Assembly: GCF_013283835.1 (NCBI RefSeq)
Contig: NZ_CP054052.1
Location: 1,302,001 to 1,366,000, forward strand
Source of the DNA: Poseidonibacter lekithochrous
GTDB lineage: Bacteria > Campylobacterota > Campylobacteria > Campylobacterales > Arcobacteraceae
DNA: 64,000 nucleotides
Direction: 5' to 3'
This document shows positions 27,333 through 36,927 of this stretch, in pieces. The notes below the pieces were generated by a model. The model was not told the DNA's origin. It searched no databases and saw nothing but the letters and a program-made list of their open reading frames with translations. The position numbers and the translations under genes were made by a program. Positions within the stretch are counted from its first letter, which is position 1; every line of letters starts with the position of its first letter.

Positions 27333-30300
27333 TTATATTATCTCTTTAATTTTACTCTCCAGTATTTTATATTTATTTATTTGTGTCTCTTTATCTAAAT
27401 TTTTATTCTCAAAATCATCTAATATATTACAAATATCATCTAATCCAATATTTAAACAAGAGTTTTTAATGTAGTGTGCTTTTTGCTCAATTTTTATTTT
27501 ATCATCTGTATCTATAGTTTCTTTGAACTCTTCTAAATCCATTAATATTGTTTTTTTGAATTTATCAACTATCATAATTGTTATATTCTCACTAATCCCA
27601 AGTTTATTTGATATCTCTTGAATATTAATACTACTGTTATTTGAATTACTTGCTTTAGATATTTGTTCACTACTTTTATCTTCTATATCTACATTATCTC
27701 TTTGAATAAAAAACTCTTTTAGTATTTCAACTAAACGATCAGTATTAATTGGTTTACTTAAATATCCATTCATACCAAGTGATAGATATTTTTCTTCATC
27801 ACCTTTAATTGCATTAGCTGTTAATGCAATAATTGGAAGTTTTGTTAATTGTTTTTCTTCCTCATATTCTCGTATGTTTTTAAAGGCTTCTACTCCATCC
27901 ATAACAGGCATATTAATATCCATTAGAATCATATCAAAGTGAGTGTCTTTTCTTTTATTAAGAGCTTCTAAGCCATTTGAAACGATTGTAAAATCAATAT
28001 CCATACTTGTTAATATATATGAGATTAATTCTTGATTTGCACTATTGTCTTCTGCAATTAAAATTTTACCATCAAATTTTGCTTTATATTTTTTCTTTGG
28101 TGCTTCTTTACTTGGATTAACTTTTCTTAATAAGTCTTGTAAAGAGTCATTTACTTTTGATGCATAGAAAGGTAAAGCTAAAGCATGTTCATTCTGTTTT
28201 AGTTTTAATTTTTGTATCTCTTTTTCATATTCAAATAAAATTAATTTAGGAGTATTAGGATTAACTTCTCTTAATTTATTTAAACTGTCTATATTTTCAT
28301 CCTCATAAGAGTGTACAAGAATGTCAAAATTCTCAGTTGATTTAGAGTTTATTTCACCAAAGATATTAAGATATTTTTTTGCATAAATAAATAAATCTGA
28401 TTCATTATTGTAAACTCTAAAATTTAAGTGATGGAAATAGTTTCTTGCATTATGAGTAGCTTGTTCACAATTATCTAATGTTAAATCAAACCAGAATCTA
28501 GACCCTTCACCTATTTGACTCTCAATATGTATTCTTGAATCTAGTGACTCAACAATATGAGAACAAATACTAAGTCCTAATCCTGTACCTTCGTATTGTC
28601 TATTTGATTTATGATCTACTTGTTTAAATGGTGCGAAGACATTATCTAGTTCATTTTTTGGAATACCAATACCTGTATCACTTACTTCAAATCTAATAGA
28701 AATCCTATCTTTTCTTGATTCATTTAGTTTTATATTTAGATTTATCTCACCTTTTTGAGGAGTAAATTTAATAGCATTACTTAATAAGTTTGATAATACT
28801 TGTCTAATTCTAACCCCATCTGTTAAGATATACATAGGTATTTTATGGTCAAGATTAAATATTAATTTGATCTCTTTTTCAGATGCTTTTTTAGAGAATA
28901 GTTCAACAACATGTTCACTAATAAAATAGATATCAGTTTCCTCGATATTTATATCAAAGTTTCCACTCTCAATTTTTGAAATATCTAAAATATCATTAAT
29001 AATACCAAGAAGTGAATTTGCACTAGTTTGAATGATTTTTGATTGTTTAATACTTTGAGGACCTAACTCTTTTGATTTACATAAAATATCTGAGAAGCCA
29101 ATAATTGCATTTAATGGTGTTCTAATTTCATGACTCATATTTGCTAGGAAAGTAGATTTTGCTTCATCTGCTTTTTGTGCTTTTTTGATAGCTTCTTTTA
29201 AATAATCTGTTCTTTCACTAATTTGCTCTTCTAAATTGTGATTTATTTCAACTAGTTCTTTTGTTTTTTCATTTATCTTTTTTTCTAATTGTTCATTTAA
29301 TATATTTTGCTCTTGAACCAAAGACTTGATTTTTGATGCCATATTATTAAATGATTTTTCAAGATTTCCAATTTCATCATTTGAAGTCACTTTGATTTTG
29401 TAGTCAAAATCATTATTCGCAAATTTCTGTGTAGCAGTTAGAAGATTCTCTATTTTTCCACTTATATAGTTTGACATCCAAATAGCAATAGCAATTACTA
29501 AAAATAACATCACTAATGTGGCAATTGATAGCTCATTTATTAATGATTTAATAAAGTTATCTATTTCAAAACTATTTTCTAAAACAATCTCTTTCATTTG
29601 TTCTGTTTGAGTACTTAGAATTTTTGTGATGTTTCTTTTTGTAGAGTTTGCAGCAGCATGGAACTCTTCAACATTTGCTCCAATTGTTACAAATCCAAAA
29701 CCTCTTTTTGAGTTTGCATACTTACCTGTATAATATGGAATAGCAGCGGCTGTTGTTAGTTTCCACACCTTACTCCAATAAATAATAAAAGAACCATATC
29801 CACCATTTTGAGTAACTTGCATCCATCCTTGACATTGAGGAGCAAAGTTTAAGTATCTACAATCAAGACCAACATTACCATCTTTTAATAATTGAGGTAT
29901 ATTTGGTTTTTTCTTTAGACTCTGTTCTTGGAAAGTAGGGTAGTCTTTTAGGAATTCATTTATTTCTTTATTTGATTCTTTATATTTTAAAGCTAGGTCT
30001 TTACTAAGCCAAGGCATTTCTCTTTTACCTGTTTCTTTGTTATAGCCAACAATAAAATAATCCCTTGCATGAGATATGTTTTTACCTTCATAATCCCACA
30101 TAAAAGCATAGTTACCTTCACTTGCATCTGATATATTTTGTTTTGCATCACTTTTTGTAGGATTTGTTGTATCTGTAAACTGCATGATATGTTCATGGTC
30201 TAAAGCCAATGAAATAAATCCTACTTTTTGATTGTTCTTATATACAGGTGTAATAAATCTTACAATTCCTTCAAACTTTTTACCAAGAGGATTTTCTTTT

Positions 30301-31109
30301 CCAGCATAAGCATGTTTTTGTGGATCAAAAGATATTTTCATCTTTTGGGTTTTTGCTTTATTAAATGTTCCTATAACTTTTGATGCTACATATTCTCCAA
30401 TTACATCTGATACAAAAATCTCACCTTTTTTAAGTGTATGAAGTTTTTTGAAGTATGATTCTGAATTAATATAAGTATTTTTTTTATTTGATAAATCAAG
30501 CAGATTTTTGTTTATTTGTGAGATCTTGTATATCTCTTTTCCTGATAAATCAAAATAGTTTATCTCTTTGTATATTGGAATACTTTTTTTACTTAATTCT
30601 AAGGGATCAGTATAATTGAACTCTTTTTTATTATCTTCTAATAATGCAACCTTATTCTCTCTAATTGTTTTTTGTGGTTTTTGTGTACTTTCCCAAACAT
30701 TAGTTTTATAATTGTATTGATACTTTTCATGTACAATTATTTCTCTTTGTTTTGTTTTGTAAAAACTCTCCAAAGTTCTTTGTGATAAATCAATATTTGA
30801 TAAAAATAAAATATCCTTATCTCTTTCATATAAGAAGTCTGCAACTTTATTTGCTAACTCATATGATAAACGCTCCAGTGATAATTGAGATTTTTTATCA
30901 AGGTTTTTGATACTATCTTCAATTGAGGCATTTGCTGTATTTAAGATAATCTCTTTATTTTTATTAAATAAGTATCTTGTACTATTTTGTACATATTCAT
31001 CTAGTTTTATAGCTCCTTCATAAGCAATAAAAGCTATTAGTAATAATGGTAAAATTTTAATTAATACAAATAATAGAATCAGTTTTAATTTAATTGTTAG
31101 ATTTTTCAC
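27333..31109 (-). CDS. Large hybrid histidine kinase (Cache-HAMP-HK-REC-Hpt)
   Basis: A 1258-residue membrane sensor. Helix 1 (about 10-28) and helix 2 (about 528-550) bracket a very large periplasmic region of about 500 residues. This contains a dCache-type fold (GEIFVSDV, VRFITPVYKNNQKVGFISLALD, FGFVTIGANVEEF) plus an extra stretch rich in aromatic residues with a Cys pair (DCRYLNF...QCQGW). HAMP follows, then HisKA MSHEIRTPLNA near 658, an ATPase domain (DTGIGIP, GTGLGL), a receiver with D in MDINMPVMDG near 1070, and an Hpt domain with the histidine in KAHYIKNSCLN near 1211. The start is GTG, with GGGAG eight bases before it at the end of the preceding gene (3-base gap). It is the last gene of a three-gene operon. 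The phosphorelay is complete, so an external receiver must be the final target. Confidence 0.92.
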   Translation of the reverse strand: MKNLTIKLKLILLFVLIKILPLLLIAFIAYEGAIKLDEYVQNSTRYLFNKNKEIILNTANASIEDSIKNLDKKSQLSLERLSYELANKVADFLYERDKDILFLSNIDLSQRTLESFYKTKQREIIVHEKYQYNYKTNVWESTQKPQKTIRENKVALLEDNKKEFNYTDPLELSKKSIPIYKEINYFDLSGKEIYKISQINKNLLDLSNKKNTYINSESYFKKLHTLKKGEIFVSDVIGEYVASKVIGTFNKAKTQKMKISFDPQKHAYAGKENPLGKKFEGIVRFITPVYKNNQKVGFISLALDHEHIMQFTDTTNPTKSDAKQNISDASEGNYAFMWDYEGKNISHARDYFIVGYNKETGKREMPWLSKDLALKYKESNKEINEFLKDYPTFQEQSLKKKPNIPQLLKDGNVGLDCRYLNFAPQCQGWMQVTQNGGYGSFIIYWSKVWKLTTAAAIPYYTGKYANSKRGFGFVTIGANVEEFHAAANSTKRNITKILSTQTEQMKEIVLENSFEIDNFIKSLINELSIATLVMLFLVIAIAIWMSNYISGKIENLLTATQKFANNDFDYKIKVTSNDEIGNLEKSFNNMASKIKSLVQEQNILNEQLEKKINEKTKELVEINHNLEEQISERTDYLKEAIKKAQKADEAKSTFLANMSHEIRTPLNAIIGFSDILCKSKELGPQSIKQSKIIQTSANSLLGIINDILDISKIESGNFDINIEETDIYFISEHVVELFSKKASEKEIKLIFNLDHKIPMYILTDGVRIRQVLSNLLSNAIKFTPQKGEINLNIKLNESRKDRISIRFEVSDTGIGIPKNELDNVFAPFKQVDHKSNRQYEGTGLGLSICSHIVESLDSRIHIESQIGEGSRFWFDLTLDNCEQATHNARNYFHHLNFRVYNNESDLFIYAKKYLNIFGEINSKSTENFDILVHSYEDENIDSLNKLREVNPNTPKLILFEYEKEIQKLKLKQNEHALALPFYASKVNDSLQDLLRKVNPSKEAPKKKYKAKFDGKILIAEDNSANQELISYILTSMDIDFTIVSNGLEALNKRKDTHFDMILMDINMPVMDGVEAFKNIREYEEEKQLTKLPIIALTANAIKGDEEKYLSLGMNGYLSKPINTDRLVEILKEFFIQRDNVDIEDKSSEQISKASNSNNSSINIQEISNKLGISENITIMIVDKFKKTILMDLEEFKETIDTDDKIKIEQKAHYIKNSCLNIGLDDICNILDDFENKNLDKETQINKYKILESKIKEII

Positions 31110-31112
31110 TTC

Positions 31113-34112
31113 TTATTCTCCCACAATCAAATTAATTTTTGTTTCTAATTCATCATAAAGTGTTTTATACTCTAAAATATTCTCTTGGCTTTCTAGTTTT
31201 TGTAATAAATCACATATATCATCAAGTGCTACATTTAAACAAGAATTTTTAATATAATGGGCTTTTTCATTTATCTTTGTATTCTCTTTTTCTTCAACAT
31301 AAGTTTTTAGTTCAGCTAAATCACTAAGAATCTCTTTTTTAAACTTATTTACTATTAACTTAGCAATATTTGTGGAAACACCAATTCTTGTAGCAATTTT
31401 TTCTAAATCTATATCATTGTTTTCAGTTATAGTTTTTTTCTCTTCCATTTGTTCTTTTTCAATAGTTATATTATCTATAATTAAATACTTATCAAACATG
31501 ATTTTTAGTTCATTAGAGTTAATTGGTTTACTTAAATAGCCATCCATTCCAAGACTTAAGAACTTCTCTTTATCTCCTTTAATAGCGTTTGCTGTTAAGG
31601 CAATAATAGGAGTAGAGCTTAAATAGTTTTTTTCTTCATATTCTCTAATTGAGTTAAAAGCGCCAATTCCATCAAGAACCGGCATATTAATATCCATTAA
31701 CACTAAATCATATTTATTTTTAATGTACTCATTTAAAGCCTCTTGACCATTTGATTCAATCTTATAATTTACATTCATACTATCAAGGATATATGAGATA
31801 AGCTCTTGGTTAGCCATATTATCTTCTGCTATTAATACTTTCCCAGTATAAGATGATTCTTCGTCATTTGTTCTAATATCACAAGTCTTTTTTGTTTTCT
31901 TTTGCAGTTCTTGTAATGCATCATTTACTTTAGAAGCATAGAAAGGAAGTGCTAAGGCTTGTTCATTATCTTTGAAGGTGAACTTATCAATATCTTCTTC
32001 ATATTCAAATAATATTAGGATTGCTTCATCTTTATGTTGTTCTCTTAACATTTGTAGTTTTTCATTTGACTTATGAATACAACTATGAATTAGAATATCA
32101 TTAGTATTTTCACTACTCATATTAATAGTTCCAAAGATATTTAAATATCTTTTAATATAGTGGTATAAATCACTTTGAACATCACTTACTTGGAAGTTTA
32201 CTTGTTCTATATAATCTTTATTTGTATGTGTATGGTCATCACAAATTTCAAAGTCAATATCAAACCAGAAGTTAGTACCTTTTCCTATTTCACTCTCAAT
32301 ATGTATTTTAGAATTAAATAACTCAATAATATGAGTACATATACTTAATCCTAGACCAGTTCCTTGATACTCTCTGTTTGATTTATGGTCAACTTGAATA
32401 AAAGGTTGGAATACTTTGTCTATTTTTTCTTTTGGAATACCAATACCTGTATCTTTGATTTCAAATCTTATTGAGGCTTTGTTGTTTTGTATTTCTAACA
32501 TAGATATATTAATTTCAACTATTCCATGCTCTGGAGTGAATTTAATAGCATTACTAATTAGATTTGATAGCACTTGTCTAATTCGAACACCATCTGTTAA
32601 TAAACACATAGGAATTTTATAATCTAGATTAAAAATCAATCTAATATTTTTTTCAATGGCCCTTTTTGAGAATAGCTCAACAACATGTTCTGATACAAGA
32701 TAAATATCAGTTTCCTCAATACCAATATCAAAATTACCACTTTCAATTTTTGATACGTCTAGAATATCATTTATAATACTAAGTAGTGAGTTTGCACTAG
32801 TTTGAATAATCTGCGATTGTTTCATACTTTTGGCATCCATACCTTTTGATCTACATAAGATATCAGAGAAACCAATAATTGCATTAAGAGGGGTTCTAAT
32901 CTCGTGACTCATATTAGCTAAGAATGTAGATTTTGCTTCATCAGCTTTTTGTGCTTCTTTTTGAGCCCTAATTACTTTTGTAATATCTAGTCTAATTGCT
33001 AAAAATTCTTCAATTTCATTATCATAATTTAAAATAGGAACAATTGTAGATGCAACATAATAAGAACTTCCATCTTTTGCTTTGTTTTTTATTTGACCTT
33101 TCCAGATTTTTTTATCTTTAATTGTTTTCCATAAGTCCTCAAATATTGAATCTGGCATATCTGGATGTCTAATAATACTATGGCTGTTTCCTACTAACTC
33201 TTCCTCTGAGTATTGAGAAGTTCTAATAAACTCATCATTTACATAGGTAATGATCCCTTTATTATTTGTTTTAGAAAAAATAGCACTTGCATCAACTGCT
33301 TTTTTGTATTGATTTAATAATACATTAGAGCTTTCAAGAGATAGTGTTCTCTCTTCAACTTTCTTCTCTAAGTCTTGTTGTATTTTATTATTGTCTTTTT
33401 GTCTTTTAAAAGAAACTACTGTGTAGTGAATTGTTAATATTAGTATTAAAAGAACAAATATAGATAAAATTAATATTGTCTGTTCCCCTGATAAAATAAA
33501 CTCTTTAGGGTAAGGCATACTAATTTGTATTACACCTCTTACATCTCCAATTTTCCAATCATTCTTAGGTGTATCTGCTCTAGTATTATGGCATTTTACA
33601 CAAGATGGATCATAAAAAGTATCAGCTAGCGTTACTGTGAATCTTTTCTCATTATTATTTACAATGGTTTTGGTATAGATTTCATTTGGATTATTAATAA
33701 GCCAAGCAAGAGAATCTTTTTCAAATTCATTTAATACTCTATTTTTTCTATTAGGAAAAGGGTAGTTACTAAACATTTTTATTTTCATGTCTTTTTCTGG
33801 CATGATTTCACTTAGGTCATGGACTAAAGTAGCAGGTAAAGGAATAGTTTTAATTTTATCTTTATGGTCATAATTTATTTTAATAGAAGAATGTTTTTTA
33901 ACTTCTTTTATTACATTTTGAGTGTAGTAACTTCTTATGCTTTTTAGATTATTGATTATAGAAACAGCTTTATCTGTCATCTGTTTATTTTTGTTCTCAA
34001 CAGAATAATTAGGAAGAATATTAGCAAGAATAAAAATTAAAATAAGAGTAATAACAAAAATAGGACCAGTATAGGGATTAAGAAAAGGAGAAAGTACTTT
34101 TTTTATATTCAT
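31113..34112 (-). CDS. Hybrid histidine kinase with haem c-type CxxCH sensor (DUF3365-like)
   Basis: A 999-residue membrane hybrid kinase. Helices at about 15-33 and 210-232 enclose a DUF3365/Tll0287-like periplasmic domain containing CVKCH at residues 171-175, a covalent haem c attachment motif, in the family context DPSCVKCH...GDVRGVIQIS. A PAS domain (about 268-375) has the Aer-like HSIIRHPDMP. HisKA MSHEIRTPLNA lies near 402, then the ATPase domain, a receiver with MDINMPVLDG near 807 and Hpt KAHYIKNSCLN near 952. The likely stimulus is redox state, oxygen, NO or CO at the haem. From HisKA onward it is strikingly like the next gene, so the two arose by duplication with replacement of the sensor. 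Middle gene of the operon. Confidence 0.92.
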   Translation of the reverse strand: MNIKKVLSPFLNPYTGPIFVITLILIFILANILPNYSVENKNKQMTDKAVSIINNLKSIRSYYTQNVIKEVKKHSSIKINYDHKDKIKTIPLPATLVHDLSEIMPEKDMKIKMFSNYPFPNRKNRVLNEFEKDSLAWLINNPNEIYTKTIVNNNEKRFTVTLADTFYDPSCVKCHNTRADTPKNDWKIGDVRGVIQISMPYPKEFILSGEQTILILSIFVLLILILTIHYTVVSFKRQKDNNKIQQDLEKKVEERTLSLESSNVLLNQYKKAVDASAIFSKTNNKGIITYVNDEFIRTSQYSEEELVGNSHSIIRHPDMPDSIFEDLWKTIKDKKIWKGQIKNKAKDGSSYYVASTIVPILNYDNEIEEFLAIRLDITKVIRAQKEAQKADEAKSTFLANMSHEIRTPLNAIIGFSDILCRSKGMDAKSMKQSQIIQTSANSLLSIINDILDVSKIESGNFDIGIEETDIYLVSEHVVELFSKRAIEKNIRLIFNLDYKIPMCLLTDGVRIRQVLSNLISNAIKFTPEHGIVEINISMLEIQNNKASIRFEIKDTGIGIPKEKIDKVFQPFIQVDHKSNREYQGTGLGLSICTHIIELFNSKIHIESEIGKGTNFWFDIDFEICDDHTHTNKDYIEQVNFQVSDVQSDLYHYIKRYLNIFGTINMSSENTNDILIHSCIHKSNEKLQMLREQHKDEAILILFEYEEDIDKFTFKDNEQALALPFYASKVNDALQELQKKTKKTCDIRTNDEESSYTGKVLIAEDNMANQELISYILDSMNVNYKIESNGQEALNEYIKNKYDLVLMDINMPVLDGIGAFNSIREYEEKNYLSSTPIIALTANAIKGDKEKFLSLGMDGYLSKPINSNELKIMFDKYLIIDNITIEKEQMEEKKTITENNDIDLEKIATRIGVSTNIAKLIVNKFKKEILSDLAELKTYVEEKENTKINEKAHYIKNSCLNVALDDICDLLQKLESQENILEYKTLYDELETKINLIVGE

Positions 34113-34122
34113 TATTTACCTT

Positions 34123-35157
34123 TTACTGTTCTTGAAATGAGTCATAGATATTTTGAACTTCATTAATATTCTCTATAAATAAATCTACAATTTTTGGATC
34201 AAAGTGTTCACTTTTTTCTTTTACTAGAAAATCTACTGCATCTTGGAAAGACCAAGCTTCTTTATATGGACGATGTGAAGTCAAAGCATCAAATACATCT
34301 ACAATGGCTACTATTCTTCCAAAGATATGTATCTCTTCACCTTTTAATGAATTTGGGTAACCACAACCATTAAATTTTTCATGGTGTGTTAATGCAATAA
34401 CTGCTCCTGCTTGTAAATATTCACTATTAGAGTCTTTAAGTATTTCATATCCCATGTAAGCGTGTTTTTTCATTCTAGAGAATTCTAGTTCATTAAGTCT
34501 TGCAGGTTTTAAAAGAATTTTATCTTCAATTCCAACTTTTCCTAAATCATGAAAAGGTGAGGCATGATAAATTAAATCTTGTTCTTTTTGACTTAATCCA
34601 TATTCCCTAGCTAACATTCTTGAATAGTGAGCAACTCTTGATACATGAGAAGCAGTTTCTGGATCTTTGAATTCTGCTGTTTTACCTAAGATATTAAGTG
34701 TTTCATATTCTCTGTTTCTTAGTTTCTCAGTAGCTTTTGATACTTCATCTTCTAGTAGTTTTGCTTCATCTTTAAGAAGTAGGGTGTTTTTATATAAAGT
34801 AAGTAAGTTATTAACTCTTGCTTTAAAAAAAGTAGAGTTTACAGGTTTTGTTAAAAAGTCATTTGCTCCAGCTTCAAAGGCTAAAGTATGAATTTTTTCT
34901 TCATTGGCTGCTGTTATCATAATAATTGGTATAGTTGTATTACTTTTTCTAAACTCTTTAATAAAATCAAGACCGTTTAATTCTGGCATCATGTAGTCAA
35001 TGATAATCATATCAATTGGATTACTTAATACATATAAAAGAGCATCAAGTGGGTTATTAAAACTTTTTACATCTATTTGCATTTCTTGGCAGAATGCTTC
35101 TATTAAAAATAGATTATTTTCATTGTCATCTATAGAGATAATTTTCATATTACTCAT
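34123..35157 (-). CDS. REC-HD-GYP response regulator (c-di-GMP phosphodiesterase)
   Basis: A 344-residue regulator and first gene of the operon with the two hybrid kinases. The receiver (about 5-125) has SIDDNEN, D in IIDYMMPELNG and K in LTKPV. A short coiled coil leads to the HD-GYP domain: HDLGKVGIED near 200, then HHEKFNGCGYP near 269 and GRIVAIVDVFDALTS, so the metal and signature residues are all present (GCGYP for GxGYP). Predicted to hydrolyse c-di-GMP to GMP when phosphorylated, probably by the Hpt domains of the two downstream kinases. The nearest gene upstream is the last tRNA of the tRNA cluster. Confidence 0.92.
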   Translation of the reverse strand: MSNMKIISIDDNENNLFLIEAFCQEMQIDVKSFNNPLDALLYVLSNPIDMIIIDYMMPELNGLDFIKEFRKSNTTIPIIMITAANEEKIHTLAFEAGANDFLTKPVNSTFFKARVNNLLTLYKNTLLLKDEAKLLEDEVSKATEKLRNREYETLNILGKTAEFKDPETASHVSRVAHYSRMLAREYGLSQKEQDLIYHASPFHDLGKVGIEDKILLKPARLNELEFSRMKKHAYMGYEILKDSNSEYLQAGAVIALTHHEKFNGCGYPNSLKGEEIHIFGRIVAIVDVFDALTSHRPYKEAWSFQDAVDFLVKEKSEHFDPKIVDLFIENINEVQNIYDSFQEQ

Positions 35158-35392
35158 TATTTAAAAAACCTTTAGAATTTATTAGTGTGCTAATAAGATA
35201 TAAATAGTATTATAGTGAGGAATAGTATTTAAATAGTATTAGATTTATTTTTTAATAATTTTTTTCGAATAAATTTATACCATAAAATATTATAATTTTT
35301 TATTAAATAAATAATATAAATAATGTTTTTTAAACTTCTTGTTTGAACATTGAAATGAATTTTGATTGATTGTAATTTTGAGTATAACACAG

Positions 35393-35479
35393 TGGTGCGA
35401 ATGGTGAGAATCGAACTCACACTCCGAAACCGGAATTGGATTTTAAGTCCAACGCGTCTACCTATTCCGCCACACTCGC
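35393..35479 (-). tRNA. tRNA-Leu (TAA)
   Basis: 87 bases including encoded CCA. Acceptor GCGAGTG pairs with CATTCGC (one G.T), there is a long class II variable arm, the T loop is TTCGATT, and the anticodon TAA lies in loop CTTAAAA. Last gene of the four-tRNA cluster. Confidence 0.96.
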
Positions 35480-35508
35480 ACTAGTGTAATTGTGTTAATA
35501 TAAAAAAA

Positions 35509-35584
35509 TGGTGGCTCGAGACAGAATCGAACTGTCGACACATGGATTTTCAATCCATTGCTCTACCGACTGAGCTATCGCGCC
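35509..35584 (-). tRNA. tRNA-Phe (GAA)
   Basis: 76 bases including CCA. The anticodon GAA lies in loop TTGAAAA, with a normal D arm (GCTC/GAGC) and T arm (GACAG/CTGTC). The acceptor GGCGCGA against TCGAGCC leaves a G.A mismatch at position 4-69; all other pairs are Watson-Crick. Confidence 0.96.
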
Positions 35585-35598
35585 AAAATTTTTTAAAG

Positions 35599-35683
35599 TG
35601 GTGGGAAGAGAAGGACTCGAACCTTCGAAGCCGTAGGCGGCGGATTTACAATCCGCAGGATTTGACCACTCTCCAACCTTCCC
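35599..35683 (-). tRNA. tRNA-Tyr (GTA)
   Basis: 85 bases including CCA. Acceptor GGGAAGG pairs with TCTTCCC (one G.T), with the long variable arm of a class II tRNA and anticodon GTA in TTGTAAA. Confidence 0.96.
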
Positions 35684-35703
35684 GATAATAATACATAAAC
35701 AAA

Positions 35704-35778
35704 TGGATGGGGTAGAAGGATTCGAACCTTCGAATGACGGCACCAAAAGCCGTTGCCTTACCACTTGGCGATACCCCA
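35704..35778 (-). tRNA. tRNA-Gln (TTG)
   Basis: 75 bases including CCA. Acceptor TGGGGTA pairs with TACCCCA, discriminator T, anticodon TTG in loop TTTTGGT. First gene of the cluster, about a dozen bases after its predicted transcription start. Confidence 0.96.
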
Positions 35779-35796
35779 ATCGCTTATGTGGGTGAA

Positions 35797-35802
35797 ATTA
35801 TA
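35797..35802 (-). promoter_or_regulatory. -10 hexamer of the tRNA cluster
   Basis: Minus-strand TATAAT 18 bases upstream of tRNA-Gln; a single transcript Gln-Tyr-Phe-Leu is likely. Confidence 0.6.
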
Positions 35803-36073
35803 ATAGATACTTTATTAAAGTTTCCTTATATTTTTTGGAACTTATAATTATTTTTTAAAAACAATAAAAAGACTAGAAGAAGTTTGTTTTTTCATTAAAA
35901 AATGTTAAAAATTTTATAGATAAAAATAGTTTTTTTTGATTAGATACATGATTTGTTGTTTAATATATTGATTTAAAGAGGGAAAAAAGTAAAAAACTTG
36001 AGAAAAAAAATTGTTGAATTTTAATAAACTTTGAAAAAAAGTGAAAAGTTTTTAGAAATTAAGTAGTTTTTTT
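35803..36073. other. AT-rich spacer with no recognised feature
   Basis: Between the tRNA cluster and the terminator of the next gene. It is rich in A and T runs, and I see no open frame with a ribosome site, no repeat and no RNA gene. It may hold upstream promoter elements for the tRNAs. Confidence 0.6.
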
Positions 36074-36101
36074 ATAGTACAAGTTATAAAACTTGTACTA
36101 T
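36074..36101. terminator. Hairpin downstream of the 249-aa gene
   Basis: Perfect 12-bp stem, ATAGTACAAGTT / AACTTGTACTAT, loop ATAA, 13 bases beyond the minus-strand stop codon at 36115. Confidence 0.65.
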
Positions 36102-36114
36102 AAGATATTATTTT

Positions 36115-36864
36115 TTATTCGTAATGAGTTGGTACTGGTGGAAATTCTTTAAAAGATTCTTTAATTGCATTAGAAATTGTGTTTTTCAATTTAATATTTT
36201 GCATTGGATTTGAGAATTGTAAATATTCCAATGCTCCAGCTTTTGTTTTTTCTCTTTTGTATACAAAGGCAATTTTTTTACCAAGTTGTTCAACATTGTC
36301 ATATAAAGTTTTTGCATACTCATTAATGTATGGGAACTCTTTTTGACTAATTTTATCTCCCCATGCGAAATAAATAAATTTCCCATTAGGAATTAGATTT
36401 GCAGCATCTAAATACATAAGGTCTCTATCAAACTCTGTATTTTGCGCAGAATTGTATCTTTCTAAATCATCATTAAATTTCATTAGAAGTGTAGATGCAT
36501 CAATATGTTCTTCTACTAAGTTAAACATATTTCTAATTTCTACGATTTTACCCTTGCATGATTCGTTCATTGCTTGTTTAAAAGTAGTAATATATGTTTC
36601 TGCTTTAATTTCTACCATATCACCAAATTGATCAAAGTCTTGATCTAATAGAAATTTATTTGAATCGTAACCTACTGGAGTTACTACTGGATTATATAAG
36701 TATACAGTTCCAATAATATTCTTTTTTCTATCTTTGTTTGTTTTTAATTTTGCTTTTAACTCTTTTGTTGTGATTTCATCTTCATCATCATGGTTAAAAT
36801 ACATATAACTTGAAGTTAAAAATACTTCTTCGTATTTACTTTCAAATGTTCCAAAATATTGCAT
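36115..36864 (-). CDS. Conserved-looking hypothetical protein, 249 aa
   Basis: I do not recognise this protein. It is soluble, with no signal peptide or membrane helix. The N terminus MQYFGTFESKYEEVFLTSSYMYF is followed by a charged stretch (DDEDE) and then IGTVYLYNPVV. Later segments NMFNLVEEH and GKFIYFAWGDK recall the N-L-F and AWG elements of DUF1643 proteins, but the resemblance is too weak to name the family. It has its own terminator, and about 60 bases separate it from the lipoprotein gene upstream on the same strand. Base composition matches its neighbours, so there is no sign of recent transfer. Confidence 0.75.
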   Translation of the reverse strand: MQYFGTFESKYEEVFLTSSYMYFNHDDEDEITTKELKAKLKTNKDRKKNIIGTVYLYNPVVTPVGYDSNKFLLDQDFDQFGDMVEIKAETYITTFKQAMNESCKGKIVEIRNMFNLVEEHIDASTLLMKFNDDLERYNSAQNTEFDRDLMYLDAANLIPNGKFIYFAWGDKISQKEFPYINEYAKTLYDNVEQLGKKIAFVYKREKTKAGALEYLQFSNPMQNIKLKNTISNAIKESFKEFPPVPTHYE

Positions 36865-36927
36865 AAAAATCCTTGTTTTATTCTAATGGAATAGTAACAA
36901 ATCTTCTTAAATAGATTGCTTATACCA

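Noticed and set aside
35495-35779. A 94-residue open frame over the tRNA cluster
   Set aside because: It is the accidental translation of three tRNA genes on the same strand.
35393-36114. tRNA cluster as an integration site of a mobile element
   Set aside because: No integrase, no duplicated tRNA 3' end and no change in base composition or gene type next to it.
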